Below are positions 62,508 through 64,000 of a stretch of DNA of 64,000 bases, piece by piece. The stretch covers positions 868,001 through 932,000 of the forward strand of contig NZ_CP064032.1 in NCBI RefSeq assembly GCF_049532905.1, read 5' to 3'. Both the position numbers and the translations under genes were made by a program. Position 1 is the first letter of the stretch, and each line of letters starts with the position of its first letter. Source of the stretch: Dyella_B nitratireducens (lineage in GTDB: Bacteria > Pseudomonadota > Gammaproteobacteria > Xanthomonadales > Rhodanobacteraceae). The notes beneath the pieces are model-generated. The model worked only from the letters and a program-made list of their open reading frames with translations. It did not search any database and was not told where the DNA came from.

Positions 62508-64000
62508 CAGAACAGATCCGCCGACACGGTGAAGTTGAAGTTGCGCGCCGGAATGGTCCAGTACAGCGGCGTGCCATCGGCAGCGGTGGTACCGGCCAGG
62601 GCGTTGATGGTCGTGTTGTTGAAGATGTTGTTGATCTGGAAGCCGATCTTGAAATCCTTCACGTTGGTGATGTGCGGATCGAACTTGTAGCTGGCGGCGA
62701 AGTTGGTGATCGCATAGCCGCCGATCGGCGTGTCGTCGTTGGCATTGGCGGTGTAATAAGTCTTGCCGACAAACTTGTCCACCAACGACATGTACACGGG
62801 GCCGTTGTTGAAAATGAAGCCCAGCGCGGCCGTCTTGTGCGGGGTGTTCGGATTCCACGAGTTGTCGGCGGTCTGAATGGCGCGGTTCAACGAGCCGTTG
62901 GCGTAAACGCTGAAGCCGCCACCCAGCATGTAAGTGCCTTCCAGCTCGACGCCCTTGTAGTGCACGCCGCCGCCGTTGTAGTACTCCAGAATGCCGCCGA
63001 CATGCTGGCTCTGGACGAAGTTGTTGAAGTTGATCTTGTAGATATCACCTGACAGCGTCAGGCGATCGCTGCTCCAGGTCGTACCCAGTTGGAGGTTGGT
63101 GGTCTTTTCCGGCTGCACAGCCGCATCGGAAACGGCCGGATTGGGCACGTAGAATAGATTGAGGTTCGGTGCGAGGTAACCCTTGGCCCACTGTGCATAC
63201 GCCGTCCAGTTCGAACTGAACGCATAGTGGAAAGCGAGCGAGGGCAGGGTGGCGTTCCAGTCTTTGGAATAGGTCAGCGGGGTTTCCGTCTTCTGGTTCG
63301 CCGACGCATCAATATTGCGCTTGAAGTAGTCGTACTTCGCGCCGCCAACCAAGTATGCGTTGTCGGTGATGTTCCACTGGTATTCGATGAACGGCTGGAT
63401 CGTGACCAGCGTGTCGTTCATCCGTCGATCGGCTGCTGCCTCCTGCAGTGTCGCTGCACCGGGGTTGACCACGGGGTTGAGCTCATTGAGGGTGTCGTCG
63501 AATTCATACAGCCAGCGGATATCGTCCTGATGGTCGTACCACACACCGGTGCGTACTTCACCCGGGCCGATTTCCTTGCTCAGGCGGAAGATGTCGCCCC
63601 ACGAACGGTTCGTGTTGCGCATGTGCTGGCCGGGTACGTCATCGGGGCTATAGGCAGTGCCATTAGGTGTTTCACCATTCGGGTCTTCGCCGTTGTAGCC
63701 GAAATGGTTATAGCCGTAGGTGTAGGTCTTGTTGTCGATCGTCCAGCCGGAGAATTCCGAGTGCAGGCCGATGTAGGCCATGTCCGTATCGATCTTGTCT
63801 TCGTTGTAGCGGTAGTACGCCTGGCTGGTCGGATCGTTGTTCAGCGCGTAATTGACACCGTACTGCGCGATCTGCGCCTTGGTGGCACCGAACGGCACGT
63901 ACTGGTTCAAGTTGTTCCACATCGCCGCGAAGGTCAGCGTGGTGTTGTCACCCAGCGGTTGCACAACCTTGGCGAACACGCTCTGGCGACGCTGGCCGGC
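62507..64000 (-). CDS. TonB-dependent outer-membrane receptor, C-terminal part
   Basis: Open through the right edge, so the signal peptide, TonB box and plug are outside the window. The visible 490-plus residues form beta-barrel strands ending in the aromatic terminus FNFTVSADLF typical of outer-membrane proteins. Marker segments are LAPNLNLFYVPNPAVSDAAVQPEKT-type (written shortened: PEKTTNLQLGTTW), YKGVELEGTYML and FQINNIFNN. The overlap with a secreted phosphatase suggests uptake of a phosphorylated compound or its product, which is inference. Confidence 0.92.
   Translation of the reverse strand, partial: AGQRRQSVFAKVVQPLGDNTTLTFAAMWNNLNQYVPFGATKAQIAQYGVNYALNNDPTSQAYYRYNEDKIDTDMAYIGLHSEFSGWTIDNKTYTYGYNHFGYNGEDPNGETPNGTAYSPDDVPGQHMRNTNRSWGDIFRLSKEIGPGEVRTGVWYDHQDDIRWLYEFDDTLNELNPVVNPGAATLQEAAADRRMNDTLVTIQPFIEYQWNITDNAYLVGGAKYDYFKRNIDASANQKTETPLTYSKDWNATLPSLAFHYAFSSNWTAYAQWAKGYLAPNLNLFYVPNPAVSDAAVQPEKTTNLQLGTTWSSDRLTLSGDIYKINFNNFVQSQHVGGILEYYNGGGVHYKGVELEGTYMLGGGFSVYANGSLNRAIQTADNSWNPNTPHKTAALGFIFNNGPVYMSLVDKFVGKTYYTANANDDTPIGGYAITNFAASYKFDPHITNVKDFKIGFQINNIFNNTTINALAGTTAADGTPLYWTIPARNFNFTVSADLF

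Noticed and set aside
62508..62858. Longer frame for the PAP2 gene
   Set aside because: The added residues are glutamine/arginine-rich and lie inside the TonB receptor gene in another frame; the signal peptide starts at 62507.

Overview
The window looks like chromosomal DNA of a gammaproteobacterium in the Xanthomonadales, most plausibly a Rhodanobacteraceae member of the Dyella / Luteibacter / Rhodanobacter type. The reasons are the high G+C, the gene orders rnhA-dnaQ, ppsA/ppsR, rpoE-rseA-mucD-lepA-lepB-DUF4845-rnc-era-recO and trxB/ftsK-lolA, several REP-like repeat families, and products that read like Xanthomonas homologues. No phage, plasmid, insertion sequence, integrase or CRISPR array is visible. 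The assignment is made from recognition of sequences, not from a search.

Layout. 1-2880: tail of a methyltransferase, rnhA, a 289-bp nested palindrome, dnaQ, a PP2C phosphatase, tRNA-Ser(CGA). 2950-7700: a short signal peptidase I, ppsA, divergent ppsR, a DUF1249 gene, then tRNAs Ala, Glu and Asp on the minus strand. 8200-18640: CPA2 antiporter, periplasmic FKBP isomerase, UDP-glucose dehydrogenase, slyX, DUF2058, a fused beta-oxidation enzyme (minus), and a small gene coupled to a GGDEF/EAL protein. 18800-27550: envelope-stress and RNA-processing block from rpoE to recO. 27560-35290: REC-Hpt regulator (minus), AsmA/YdbH-like protein, rlmD, a second palindrome, CYTH protein, nagZ, hpt, MTA/MTI phosphorylase, cold shock protein. 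35460-46750: ABC exporter, YigZ, two tandem DUF218 genes, zinc alcohol dehydrogenase with divergent AraC regulator, an aldehyde dehydrogenase / acetolactate-synthase-like pair, xseA. 46760-49550: a lower-G+C accessory patch with a secreted protein and a coiled-coil protein of unknown function. 49560-64000: acetyl-CoA hydrolase/transferase, HD-GYP protein, small membrane-protein operon with divergent LysR regulator, aat, a GNAT-like gene, trxB, ftsK, lolA, a YoaK-like membrane protein, a PAP2 phosphatase and a TonB-dependent receptor cut by the window end.

How genes work together. RpoE, RseA and MucD form an envelope-stress module next to two translation and secretion genes (lepA, lepB). PpsA is probably controlled by the divergently encoded PpsR. 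The GGDEF/EAL and HD-GYP proteins point to cyclic-di-GMP control. The PAP2 phosphatase overlaps the stop of the TonB receptor and probably acts with it in the envelope.

The most unusual features are repeats. Three long hairpins (two inside one 289-bp palindrome at 849-1137, one at 31788-31950) have unrelated arms but carry the identical 15-bp palindrome exactly at the apex. A separate REP family beginning GTAGG supplies the stop codon of four different genes. Many start codons were moved from the longest open frame on the basis of ribosome binding sites, overlaps and family N-termini; these choices are stated in the entries.
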